Source: Anaerolinea thermophila (GTDB lineage Bacteria > Chloroflexota > Anaerolineae > Anaerolineales > Villigracilaceae). From it: 35,678 nucleotides of DNA. The notes under the pieces are model-generated. The model ran no database searches and was not told the DNA's origin. It worked only from the letters and a program-made list of their open reading frames with translations. Of the stretch, positions 26,743 to 33,920 are shown in pieces. Made by a program: the position numbers and the translations under genes. Each line of letters opens with the position of its first letter. Positions within the stretch are counted from its first letter, which is position 1. The DNA is taken from positions 1 through 35,678 of the forward strand of contig DYKZ01000008.1 of the NCBI GenBank assembly GCA_020722345.1, written 5' to 3'.

Positions 26743-27152
26743 TTTGTGATGCGGGTCAGGCGCCCGCTGTCATCTGCCTGGAGGAGAGCCAGTTCGGGCA
26801 TGGGGAAGTGGCGGGCGTTGGTGGTGACGAGCGTCAGTTCATGGTGAATGGCCGTCGCGGCGATGATGGCATCCGCTTCACTGAGTGTGACCCCCTGCGC
26901 TCGCCACGAGTGAATCAGTTCTCCTGCCAAGTCAGCAATTCGGGCAGTCATTGGGATCGTTTGAAGGGAATCAAGCATGTGGAAGGTGGATACTTTTTCA
27001 TGGTCACGCATCCCGCGCACAATTTCGAGGCGCGTGATGGCAGAGATGTATAATCTGCCCTCCCCTGATAAAGCATCCATCAGATCATCATATCCTTCTG
27101 TTTCGCGGAAATGCCTGATCAGGATATTTGTGTCGAGCAGGTGATCACTCAT
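26739..27152 (-). CDS. vapC: VapC-type PIN-domain ribonuclease toxin
   Basis: 137 residues. PIN toxins cut RNA with magnesium held by acidic residues. Here these are Asp7 (LLDTN), Glu43 (SAITRLEIVRG) and Asp94 (LSEADAIIAATA), with TTNARHF at 110-116 in the final position. The start overlaps the end of the antitoxin gene by eight bases, the usual coupling in vapBC. The stop overlaps the GTG start of the PBP-like gene, so one message may carry all three. Confidence 0.92.
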   Translation of the reverse strand: MSDHLLDTNILIRHFRETEGYDDLMDALSGEGRLYISAITRLEIVRGMRDHEKVSTFHMLDSLQTIPMTARIADLAGELIHSWRAQGVTLSEADAIIAATAIHHELTLVTTNARHFPMPELALLQADDSGRLTRITK

Positions 27153-27429
27153 CCTTGCCCCACTCTTTAGAGAAGTCGCGGGTGAATCCTTTTCGACCTT
27201 CCTCGATCCAACGGTCTATATCTTCCGGTGTGGCTAATTCGGGATGATCTTCGAGTTTCCATGCGCCGTAGGAATTCTTAATGGCTTCTTTGACTTTCCT
27301 GCGGCGCAGTTCGCGCGCCAGCACCTCCTCCACGAAGCGCGTCCGCTCGCGGGCGGGGATGAGGCGGCGCAGTTCGTCGGCCACCGGCTTGGTGAGATAA
27401 AGATTCAGGCGTTCGCGGATCTCAGGCAT
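27145..27429 (-). CDS. vapB: VapB-type antitoxin
   Basis: 94 residues from ATG 27429, with AAGGA eight bases upstream; a GTG at 27447 would lie inside the operator repeat. The N-terminus (EIRERLNLYLTKPVADELRR) has the strand-helix look of a ribbon-helix-helix DNA-binding domain, followed by a charged helix (FVEEVLARELRRRKVKEAI) and a Trp-rich acidic tail that should wrap the toxin. It lies directly upstream of vapC and should repress its own promoter. The exact antitoxin subfamily is not certain. Confidence 0.8.
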   Translation of the reverse strand: MPEIRERLNLYLTKPVADELRRLIPARERTRFVEEVLARELRRRKVKEAIKNSYGAWKLEDHPELATPEDIDRWIEEGRKGFTRDFSKEWGKDE

Positions 27430-27440
27430 GGCGCAATTCC

Positions 27441-27470
27441 TTTGCACTATAAGTTTGCACTGTGATTATA
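27441..27470 (-). promoter_or_regulatory. vapBC promoter and likely antitoxin operator
   Basis: TATAAT on the minus strand (27470-27465) includes the stop codon of the oxidoreductase gene upstream. Two direct copies of AGTGCAAA (plus-strand TTTGCACT at 27441-27448 and 27454-27461) follow with a 13-base period, around the expected transcription start, as suits a ribbon-helix-helix repressor. No good -35 is visible. Confidence 0.5.
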
Positions 27471-29607
27471 CATCAATCCGGGTGTTCCTGCGCAGCGACT
27501 CCATCGCTGCGAACGTGGCCTTCGTCACGCCGATCAACTGCTCGTACGGGATGGGCGGCGCGCCGCTCTCATGGATGGCTCTGGCGAATGCCTCCCACTC
27601 GCCGCGCCAGCCTTTGTCCTGCGCCTTCCTGACCGTTGTCCGGCGTCCGTCGCGCACCATCTCCAGCGAGCGGAAATCGTCCAGTACGGCGATTCGTCCG
27701 CCGCAAAATATTTCGAGGCGCTCCTTGGGGAAGGATTTGTCGCCGTTAGCGAGATAGTCCACCACGCCGACCGAACCATCGGGGAAGGTGAAGGTCATCG
27801 AGACGTTGTCCTGCCGGTATTTGCCGCCGTCGGGCAGGGCGTGGGCGCTCACGCTGACCGGCGCGGCCCCTGCCAGGAAGGTCAGGAAATCCACGAAATG
27901 GCAGCCTTCGCCGATGATCCGCCCGCCGCCCTGGGCCGGGTCGTGAACCCAGTGGTTAGAGGGGATATATCCGGCATTGACACGATAGTGCATGTAGAGC
28001 GGTTCGTTGCGAGTCCTGAGTTGTGAGGAAAGGGCTTGGGCGAGGGGGGCAAATCTCCGGTTAAAACCCACAGTAAGAAGGGAGACGGAAGAAGTCAGAA
28101 GTTGATTGCTGACTGCTGACAGTTGGTTGCCATCCAGAGCCAACGGTTTTTCAACGAACACATGTTTCCCGGTCCGCAAGGCTTTCACTACAAGTTCAGC
28201 GTGAAGGTCGTGGCGCGTGAGAATGGCGACGGTGTTGATGTCCGGGTCGTTCAGGATTTCATCGTCGCTGGAGGCGGCGTAGGCAAAACCGAATTTTTTC
28301 GCCGCGTGTTGGGCGTGGAGTCCGCCTGCCGAGGCAATACCGACCAGTTCGATCCCGTCCACTTTTTGGATGGCCGGGAGCAGGGTGGCATTGGCGAAGT
28401 TGCCCGCGCCCAAAACGCCCAGTTTGACCGCGGACAATGGACGGTGAACGCCGGAAAATCGAATCTGATTATCTGTTTCCTGATCACCTAATTCTTTGTA
28501 AGTCAGCACAACTCCGAGAAATGGTTCTTTCTTCTTCCCGGTGATGACTTCGTATGCTTCGGCGGCGCGCTCGATGGGGAAGCGATGCGTGACGAGCGGC
28601 TGGACCCTGAGCCTGTCCTCCGCCATCAAGCCGACTATGGCCTCGAAGTTGCGTCCCTCCGTCCAGCGGACATAGCCGAGGGGGTAGTCGCGCCCGTTCT
28701 CCTCGTAGGCGGAATCGTAACGTCCCGGCCCATAGGAGCGGGAGTTGACGAAAGAGAGTTCCTTCTCGTAGTAGATTTTGCGCGGCAGCGAGAGTCCCAC
28801 CGCGCCGACCGCGACGATCCGCGCCCGGTCACGGGCGATGACCGCCGCCAGTTCGACCGGGTCGTTGGAGGAAGTATCGGCGCAGATAAGCACCACGTCG
28901 AAGCCGCGGTTGGCGGTGAATGCCTGGGCCGAGTCGGCGGCCTGGTCACGGAGGCAGGCTCGAAGTCCGAGAGACGAGGCGAGGGCGACGCGCTGGGGGT
29001 TGGTATCCACGCCCAAGACGCGGCAGCCGGCTGCGGCGGCAATCTGTCCGGCCAGCAATCCCAGCAGTCCCATGCCGATGACTGCCACAGTCTCGCCGAT
29101 CTGCGGTACAGCGAGACGGAAGCCGTGCAGGGCGATCGCGCCGAGGGTGGTGAAGGCGGCGGACTCGAAGTCCACGTTGTCGGGCAAGGGGGTAAGCAGG
29201 GCGCGGGGGATGACGTTGTACTCGGCGTGGACGGCGTATCCGCCCCCGGCGCAGGCCACGCGCTGACCGACCTTGAAGCCGTCCATCCCCTCGCCCAGCG
29301 CGACGATGGTCCCGGCGGAGGAATAGCCGAGTGCCATCGGCTGATCGAGGCGGCTGAAGGCGGCTTGCAGGGTGGGGATAACCCCCTCGCGTTTCATTTT
29401 GTCCACCACCTGGCGGACGAGGTCGGGGCGGGAGCGCGCCTTGCCGATCAGCGACTTTTCGGCAAACTCTACGACCATGCGTTCGGTGCCCGCCGAGACG
29501 AGCGAGGCGGCCACGCGGACGAGCGCCTGCCCGGCGCGCGGGCTGGGCGCGGGGACTTCTTCCACGCCGGTCTTGCCGGTTTTCATGTTTTGGAGGAGTT
29601 GTTTCAT
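27466..29607 (-). CDS. Fused zinc-type alcohol dehydrogenase / Gfo-Idh-MocA oxidoreductase
   Basis: 713 residues. The first half (1-350) is a medium-chain dehydrogenase: QALVRVAASLVSAGTER, GYSSAGTIVALG, VGQRVACAGGGYAVHAEY, and the Rossmann loop VAVIGMGLLGLLAGQ. The second half (about 385-713) is a Gfo/Idh/MocA unit with LGVLGAGNFANATLLPAI, LTRHDLHAELVVKAL, HVFVEKPLALD and EGCHFVDFLTFL. Such bi-domain enzymes often sit in surface-sugar clusters, but here no sugar gene is adjacent. Three stretches look like spacer DNA read in frame: 28431-28500 between the domains, 28092-28131 after EKPLALD, and 28005-28032 after QAL. The stop codon is part of the vapBC -10 box. The start at 29607 has only a weak ribosome site. 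Confidence 0.88.
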   Translation of the reverse strand: MKQLLQNMKTGKTGVEEVPAPSPRAGQALVRVAASLVSAGTERMVVEFAEKSLIGKARSRPDLVRQVVDKMKREGVIPTLQAAFSRLDQPMALGYSSAGTIVALGEGMDGFKVGQRVACAGGGYAVHAEYNVIPRALLTPLPDNVDFESAAFTTLGAIALHGFRLAVPQIGETVAVIGMGLLGLLAGQIAAAAGCRVLGVDTNPQRVALASSLGLRACLRDQAADSAQAFTANRGFDVVLICADTSSNDPVELAAVIARDRARIVAVGAVGLSLPRKIYYEKELSFVNSRSYGPGRYDSAYEENGRDYPLGYVRWTEGRNFEAIVGLMAEDRLRVQPLVTHRFPIERAAEAYEVITGKKKEPFLGVVLTYKELGDQETDNQIRFSGVHRPLSAVKLGVLGAGNFANATLLPAIQKVDGIELVGIASAGGLHAQHAAKKFGFAYAASSDDEILNDPDINTVAILTRHDLHAELVVKALRTGKHVFVEKPLALDGNQLSAVSNQLLTSSVSLLTVGFNRRFAPLAQALSSQLRTRNEPLYMHYRVNAGYIPSNHWVHDPAQGGGRIIGEGCHFVDFLTFLAGAAPVSVSAHALPDGGKYRQDNVSMTFTFPDGSVGVVDYLANGDKSFPKERLEIFCGGRIAVLDDFRSLEMVRDGRRTTVRKAQDKGWRGEWEAFARAIHESGAPPIPYEQLIGVTKATFAAMESLRRNTRIDV

Positions 29608-29748
29608 GGGTCAAACGGTTCTCTGCGGCTTGATTTTCGGTATTCGATATGGGTGAGGGGGGCTTCCTGACAATCTCGAACGGTGACATTCGTATTTCGG
29701 CATTGAGTATACCGCAAGAAAGGGGGCGCGAAATTGCCTCGAAACGGG

Positions 29749-29754
29749 TAAAAT
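29749..29754 (+). promoter_or_regulatory. Possible -10 element for the BTAD regulator gene
   Basis: TAAAAT lies eight bases before ATG 29763, with no ribosome site in between, so the message may be leaderless. The -35 place has no clear match. Confidence 0.3.
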
Positions 29755-29762
29755 ATTTGCAG

Positions 29763-32700
29763 ATGAGTGTCACGAATGGATTGCCGATCAGCCACACCAA
29801 GATCACCGTCCCGGGCCGCCGGCCGGAGATCTTGAGCCGCGCCCGCCTGTTGGAAAAGTTGGAGGAATTGCTCGACAAGCGGCTCGTGCTGGTCACTGCG
29901 CCGGCAGGCTATGGCAAGACCTCCCTGCTGATTGACCTGGCGCAAAATACCCACATGCCGGTCTGCTGGCTGTCGCTAGACGAACTCGACCGCGATCCGC
30001 AGCGTTTCCTGCTCTACTTTGCCGCCTCGATTGCTGAACAGTTCCCCCGCTTCGGGAGCCGCTCCACCGCCGCTCTGGCCGACCTGACCGACATCCGGGC
30101 GGCGCTCGAAAACGTTGTCATCACGTTCGCCAACGAAATCTACGACCAGGTTGACGAGCATTTTGTCCTGGCGCTCGATGACTATCAATATGTGGACATA
30201 GTGGCCGATATTCGAAACTTCGTCAGCCGCTTTGTGCAGCACGCTCCGGAGAACTGCCACATCCTCCTCGCCTCCCGCCGCCTGCCTGCCCTGCCAGACA
30301 TGACGGCCCTGGTGGCCCGCCAGCAAGTGGGCGGCTTCGACCTGACCGAACTGGCTTTCCGCCCGGAGGAGATCCGGGCGCTCTTCGAGCAGAACTACGG
30401 CGCATCCCTGAGCGAAGAAGAGACCATGCACCTGCTGCGCCGCACCGAGGGATGGATCACGGGCCTGCACCTGAGCCAGTTGAGCGATTCCCGCTCCATC
30501 CCGGACCTGACGCAGGCCGCCCGCGCCGTTGGCATTGACCTGTCTGATTACTTCGAACAGCAGGTGCTCAACCAGCAGACCGCTGAGATGCGTTCTTTCC
30601 TGCTCCAGACCTCCCTGCTGGAGGAGTTCGACGCCGCTCTGTGCGACGCCGTCCTCGGCGTTGGAGACTGGCAGTCCATGATGCGGAACGCGCGGCAGAA
30701 CAACCTGTTTGTCCTACCGGTCGGGCAGCGGGGGGATTGGCTCCGCTATCACTCCCTCTTCCAGGAATTCCTGCGCAAGCGCATCCAGCAGGAAAGCCCT
30801 GCCACGGTGCAGGCCATTCTGCTGCGCCTGGCGGAGGTCAGCGAGGAGAATGGCGATTGGGAAAAGGCCCATTTCGCCATCAAGCAGACCGGCGACCAGA
30901 ACGCCCTGACTGCTTTTGTGGAACGCGCTGGATCTCCTCTGATTCAAAGCGACCGCATCCTTACACTTGGTTCCTGGCTGGAGGAATTGCCTCCCCCGGC
31001 CATTCAGGAAAACCCCTCGCTGCTGGCCTTGAACAGTTTTGTCGCGCTCGTCAGGGGGCAGGTCAAATACGGCTTCGAGCAAAATGCACAAGCCGAAGCC
31101 ATGTTCCGCGCTCAGGGCAACCTGCTTGGTTTGGCCTTTACACTGGTGCAGCGCTCCTGGGCGAACCGTCTGCTGGGAGATTACCAGTCTGCGGTTGCGG
31201 CTGCCGAGGAAGCCATCCAACTGACGACCGGGCAGCCAGATCAGGAGTTCCGCTTGGCAGAAGCCTACCGGATGAAAGGCTTGGCCCTTTTTCGGCTGGG
31301 GCAGGTAACCCTCGCCTCCGAATGCCTGGAACGATCCTTGAAGATGTTTGCGCTTTTGCATCGGGACAAAGATGTTCCGCTCCTGCAAATGGAACTCGGC
31401 ATGACGCACCGGGTTCTCGGTGATATTGCCTCTGCCCGTTTGAGTTATGAAAAAGCGTTGGAAATCTGGCAGAAGCAGGGCAACCTTACGGCGCAGACCA
31501 CTCTGCTGAACAACCTGGGCGTCCTGCACCATTTCCGCGGAGAATACGAAAAGGCTGTCCAATCCTTCGAACAAGGTCTGGACTGCGCCCGCCGCAGCGG
31601 CTACCTGCGCTCTGAAGCCCTTCTCCTTGCCAGTCTGGGCGATGTGTATGCCGACATCAGCGACCTCGAGGCTGCCGGGCAGACCTACCAGCGCGCCCAA
31701 GAGATTGCTATCCAGACCAACGATCATTTCCTGCTCAACTACACCCGCATAGCCTTGGCGGGGATCGCACGCCGCGGCCGCGACCACGACCGCGCCCGTC
31801 TGCTGCTGGAAGACGCCGAGAGCGCCGTCCGGCAATCCGATTCACGTTACGAGACCGGGTTGTACATGCTCGAATTGGGCTGCCTGCATTTGTCAGAAGG
31901 CAGCCCCGGCCGCGCCGTCCCGGACCTGCTGGCTGCGCTGGAAAACTTCGAGCAGGGCGGCCTGCAAACGGAAGCAGGGCGGGCCAATCTCTGGCTGGCC
32001 GCCGTCCTGGCGCAGAACAAGGGCGCGGAGGCCGCCCGCCCAGCCATCGAGGCCGCCTTCCGTTTCGCCGGGGGCGGCGACTCGCCCGCGCCGTTTTTGC
32101 CGGCCGGCTCGCAAGTCCGCGCCTGGCTCGCTCCTCTGACAGAAGACGAAAAGATTGGGCCGCGCCTGCGTTTCTTCCTCAGCCAGGTGGACCAGTTCCA
32201 GAAGCAACTCCCCTCCCTGCGTAAGCGCCTGCGCCGCATTACCCGCCTGGCGCCGGAATCCGCGCCCGCCCTGACCATCCGCGCCTTTGGCAAATCGCAG
32301 GTTCGGGTGAAGGGGCAGTTGGTCACAAATGCCCAGTGGCGGACGCGGGCGGTGAAAGAATTGTTCTTCTTCCTGCTCCAGGCTCCCAGGCCGTTGACCA
32401 AGGAGCAGATCGGCCTCGAACTCTGGCCGGAAAACGATGCCGAGCAGTTGAGGAAGCATTTCAAGAACGAACTCTATCGCCTGCGCCGGGCGGTGGGGCA
32501 GGATGTAATTCTGTTCGACGGCGCCACCTACCGCTTCAACCACGACCTGGATATCGAGTACGATGTCGAAGTGTTCGAAAGCAGCCTGAAACGCGCCCGC
32601 GCCGCGCAGGACGCAGAGGCGAAACTGCGCGCCTATCAGGAGGCGGCGGCGGCTGTGCGCGGCCTGTACCTGGAGGATATCGGTTCCTCCTGGGTGATGG

Positions 32701-32990
32701 CAGACCAGGAACGGTTCCGGCAGCGCTATCTCGAAGCCCTGCTCGCCCAGGCTGAACTGCTTCTTGGCCGCCGCGATGCAGAAGAGGCGCTGAAGGTGTG
32801 CCAGTACATCCTGGTTCTGGATAAAACCTATGAAGGCGCCTACCGGCTGATGATGAGCATCCATGCGGCGCGCGGCGACCGTCCGGCTGTCACCCGTCAG
32901 TATCAGGCCTGCCGTGATGCTCTGACGCTGGAACTCGGCGTCCCGCCGTCTGTGGAAACCGAAGCGCTTTACCGCAAGTTGACCGCCTGA
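29763..32990 (+). CDS. Large STAND ATPase-TPR-BTAD transcriptional regulator (MalT/SARP-like)
   Basis: 1075 residues from ATG 29763; the frame is open for a further 38 codons upstream, but these read as promoter and not as protein. A MalT-like start (ISHTKITVPGRRPEILSRARLLEKLEE) leads to a P-loop ATPase with Walker A APAGYGKTS (46-54) and an acidic Walker B near FVLALDDYQYVD. Tetratricopeptide repeats fill about 400-790 (LNNLGVLHHFRGEYEKAVQS, LLASLGDVYADISDLEAA). A winged-helix DNA-binding domain (about 835-910, LTIRAFGKSQVRVKGQ, then LTKEQIGLELWP) precedes a BTAD domain (about 920-1075). Such proteins sense a ligand through the TPR part and activate genes when ATP-bound. The ligand is unknown; the peptide gene next door is a candidate. 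A terminator follows. Confidence 0.92.
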   Translation: MSVTNGLPISHTKITVPGRRPEILSRARLLEKLEELLDKRLVLVTAPAGYGKTSLLIDLAQNTHMPVCWLSLDELDRDPQRFLLYFAASIAEQFPRFGSRSTAALADLTDIRAALENVVITFANEIYDQVDEHFVLALDDYQYVDIVADIRNFVSRFVQHAPENCHILLASRRLPALPDMTALVARQQVGGFDLTELAFRPEEIRALFEQNYGASLSEEETMHLLRRTEGWITGLHLSQLSDSRSIPDLTQAARAVGIDLSDYFEQQVLNQQTAEMRSFLLQTSLLEEFDAALCDAVLGVGDWQSMMRNARQNNLFVLPVGQRGDWLRYHSLFQEFLRKRIQQESPATVQAILLRLAEVSEENGDWEKAHFAIKQTGDQNALTAFVERAGSPLIQSDRILTLGSWLEELPPPAIQENPSLLALNSFVALVRGQVKYGFEQNAQAEAMFRAQGNLLGLAFTLVQRSWANRLLGDYQSAVAAAEEAIQLTTGQPDQEFRLAEAYRMKGLALFRLGQVTLASECLERSLKMFALLHRDKDVPLLQMELGMTHRVLGDIASARLSYEKALEIWQKQGNLTAQTTLLNNLGVLHHFRGEYEKAVQSFEQGLDCARRSGYLRSEALLLASLGDVYADISDLEAAGQTYQRAQEIAIQTNDHFLLNYTRIALAGIARRGRDHDRARLLLEDAESAVRQSDSRYETGLYMLELGCLHLSEGSPGRAVPDLLAALENFEQGGLQTEAGRANLWLAAVLAQNKGAEAARPAIEAAFRFAGGGDSPAPFLPAGSQVRAWLAPLTEDEKIGPRLRFFLSQVDQFQKQLPSLRKRLRRITRLAPESAPALTIRAFGKSQVRVKGQLVTNAQWRTRAVKELFFFLLQAPRPLTKEQIGLELWPENDAEQLRKHFKNELYRLRRAVGQDVILFDGATYRFNHDLDIEYDVEVFESSLKRARAAQDAEAKLRAYQEAAAAVRGLYLEDIGSSWVMADQERFRQRYLEALLAQAELLLGRRDAEEALKVCQYILVLDKTYEGAYRLMMSIHAARGDRPAVTRQYQACRDALTLELGVPPSVETEALYRKLTA

Positions 32991-33007
32991 TCGTACGGTA
33001 TAAGCCG

Positions 33008-33039
33008 AATCCCCGCAGATGCCGGGGATTTTTTGTTTT
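33008..33039 (+). terminator. Rho-independent terminator of the BTAD regulator gene
   Basis: AATCCCCG (33008-33015) pairs with CGGGGATT (33023-33030), followed by TTTTTTGTTTT. It separates the regulator message from the small peptide gene. Confidence 0.92.
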
Positions 33040-33132
33040 ACTTGACGGCTTACTAAAAGCGTTTTTGCATCCTGGTTTGCAGCCTGCCTGTTTGTATGAT
33101 AACAGCAAATCTACGAAAGGCAGGTACTTCTC

Positions 33133-33201
33133 ATGAACAAGAATTATGCTCACCGCACTGACGAACCGGAAGACGGCGGCATTGGCATTGGCCCCAAATA
33201 A
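33133..33201 (+). CDS. 22-residue peptide gene, candidate signal or modified peptide
   Basis: ATG 33133 to TAA 33199-33201. The peptide is hydrophilic and acidic in the middle (RTDEPEDGG) and ends GGIGIGPK. GAAAGGCAGG lies upstream (AGG eight bases from the ATG) and a TATGAT at 33095-33100 may be its -10. It stands as its own unit: the regulator's terminator lies 90 bases before it, and a hairpin follows. There is no Cys, no signal sequence and no hydrophobic core, so it is not a toxin or membrane peptide by appearance. I recognise no family. The open frame is short enough to arise by chance, so it needs comparison with relatives. Confidence 0.4.
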   Translation: MNKNYAHRTDEPEDGGIGIGPK

Positions 33202-33232
33202 GCCTTGACTCTCCCCAGCGGGCGGTCGGATG

Positions 33233-33273
33233 GGGCGTCGCGCAACGGCAAGACGCCCTTGGTGGTTTCCACC
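33233..33273 (+). terminator. Hairpins after the small peptide gene, possible terminator
   Basis: GGGCGTC (33233-33239) pairs with GACGCCC (33252-33258), and GGTGG-TTT-CCACC (33261-33273) makes a second small stem. T content after them is modest. In the rest of the spacer, to 33495, I see no supported gene; short minus-strand stretches read weakly like protein but lack starts. Confidence 0.3.
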
Positions 33274-33495
33274 GCTCACCCATGGTTTCCTTATCATCAT
33301 CGCTTTCCTGTCGTAATTGGTCGCCTTGACGGCAGCCAATTTGCTGGCATTGCCTCCAATGATGGTTTCACAGGATCAAGGTCGGCAGCAATTTCGACTG
33401 GAAAAAGTTCTGCTCCTTCCTGAGAATGATTTGATTGCCATAGGCGCTTTCCAGGTAATGGTTGCAGGATCACATCATCGCCAAAAGGAATCGTA

Positions 33496-33816
33496 ATGTT
33501 TCAAACCAGTTCCCCACCTGTTCCCCTGGTCGTCCGCAAGTCCTCCGAAGACCGCCTGGAATTGTCCCGTTTAATGGCAGCCGCCACCGTCAACCCGGCG
33601 TTTGCCCGTCTCCTCCTCGATGACCCGGAAACCGCTCTGCGGCAGGGCTACCAGGATGAGACCTTCTTGCTTTCCGAAGAGGAACGCACCCTGATTTTGT
33701 CCATCCGGGCAGATTCATTGCCACAACTTGCTCAGGTCCTGCTCCGAACCCTAGACCAGGTTGAGCCAGTCCACATGCATTATCCCGCCCAGACGGAACA
33801 ATATTGCACACGCTGA
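33496..33816 (+). CDS. Os1348-like NHLP-clan peptide (putative RiPP-precursor-like protein)
   Basis: 106 residues from ATG 33496, preceded by AAAAGGAA. The core LSRLMAAATVNPAFARLLLDDPETALRQGY, described here by its parts (a helix, NPAFARLLL, then DPETAL), followed by LSEEERTLILSI and a Leu-rich helix, has the leader-like pattern of the NHLP clan: an N-terminal helix, x-DPxFxxLLLxDPxxAL, then an Thr/Ser-Glu-Glu-Glu helix cap. In Oscillochloris-type Os1348 proteins this resembles nitrile-hydratase-derived leaders of modified peptides. The last 20 residues (EPVHMHYPAQTEQYCTR) would be the core, with one Cys. No maturation enzyme or exporter is seen in the window, so a role in signalling is as likely as a peptide product. 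Confidence 0.6.
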   Translation: MFQTSSPPVPLVVRKSSEDRLELSRLMAAATVNPAFARLLLDDPETALRQGYQDETFLLSEEERTLILSIRADSLPQLAQVLLRTLDQVEPVHMHYPAQTEQYCTR

Positions 33817-33830
33817 GCGGATAAACCTGG

Positions 33831-33899
33831 ATGACGCGGCGGGAGGGCGGCGCGGTGACAGAGGGGAGTCACCGTGCCCCGCGTCCGCGTCTCCGCCCT
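33831..33899. repeat. GC-rich inverted repeat upstream of the HD-GYP gene
   Basis: CGGTGAC (33853-33859) pairs with GTCACCG (33868-33874), and flanking GGGCGG (33845-33850) can pair with CCGCCC (33893-33898). The right side is built of heptamer-like words (ccgcgtc, cgcgtct). It could end the NHLP message. It resembles in style the repeats at 17841 and 23111. Confidence 0.5.
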
Positions 33900-33920
33900 T
33901 TGGTTTAAGCGAGAAAACAC

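Noticed and set aside
25753-26847. Plus-strand open frame of 364 codons
   Set aside because: It is antisense to the PBP-like gene and vapC and has no ribosome site or recognisable motif.
28585-29670. Plus-strand open frame of 361 codons
   Set aside because: It is antisense to the dehydrogenase half of the fused oxidoreductase, whose motifs are clear.
33205-33423. Plus-strand frame of 72 codons after the small peptide gene
   Set aside because: It starts with TTG, lacks a ribosome site, and overlaps the hairpins; the product looks random.
33290-33490. Minus-strand protein-like readings in two frames upstream of the NHLP gene
   Set aside because: Both frames read acceptably over 30 to 60 codons, but neither has a start or a ribosome site and they contradict each other.
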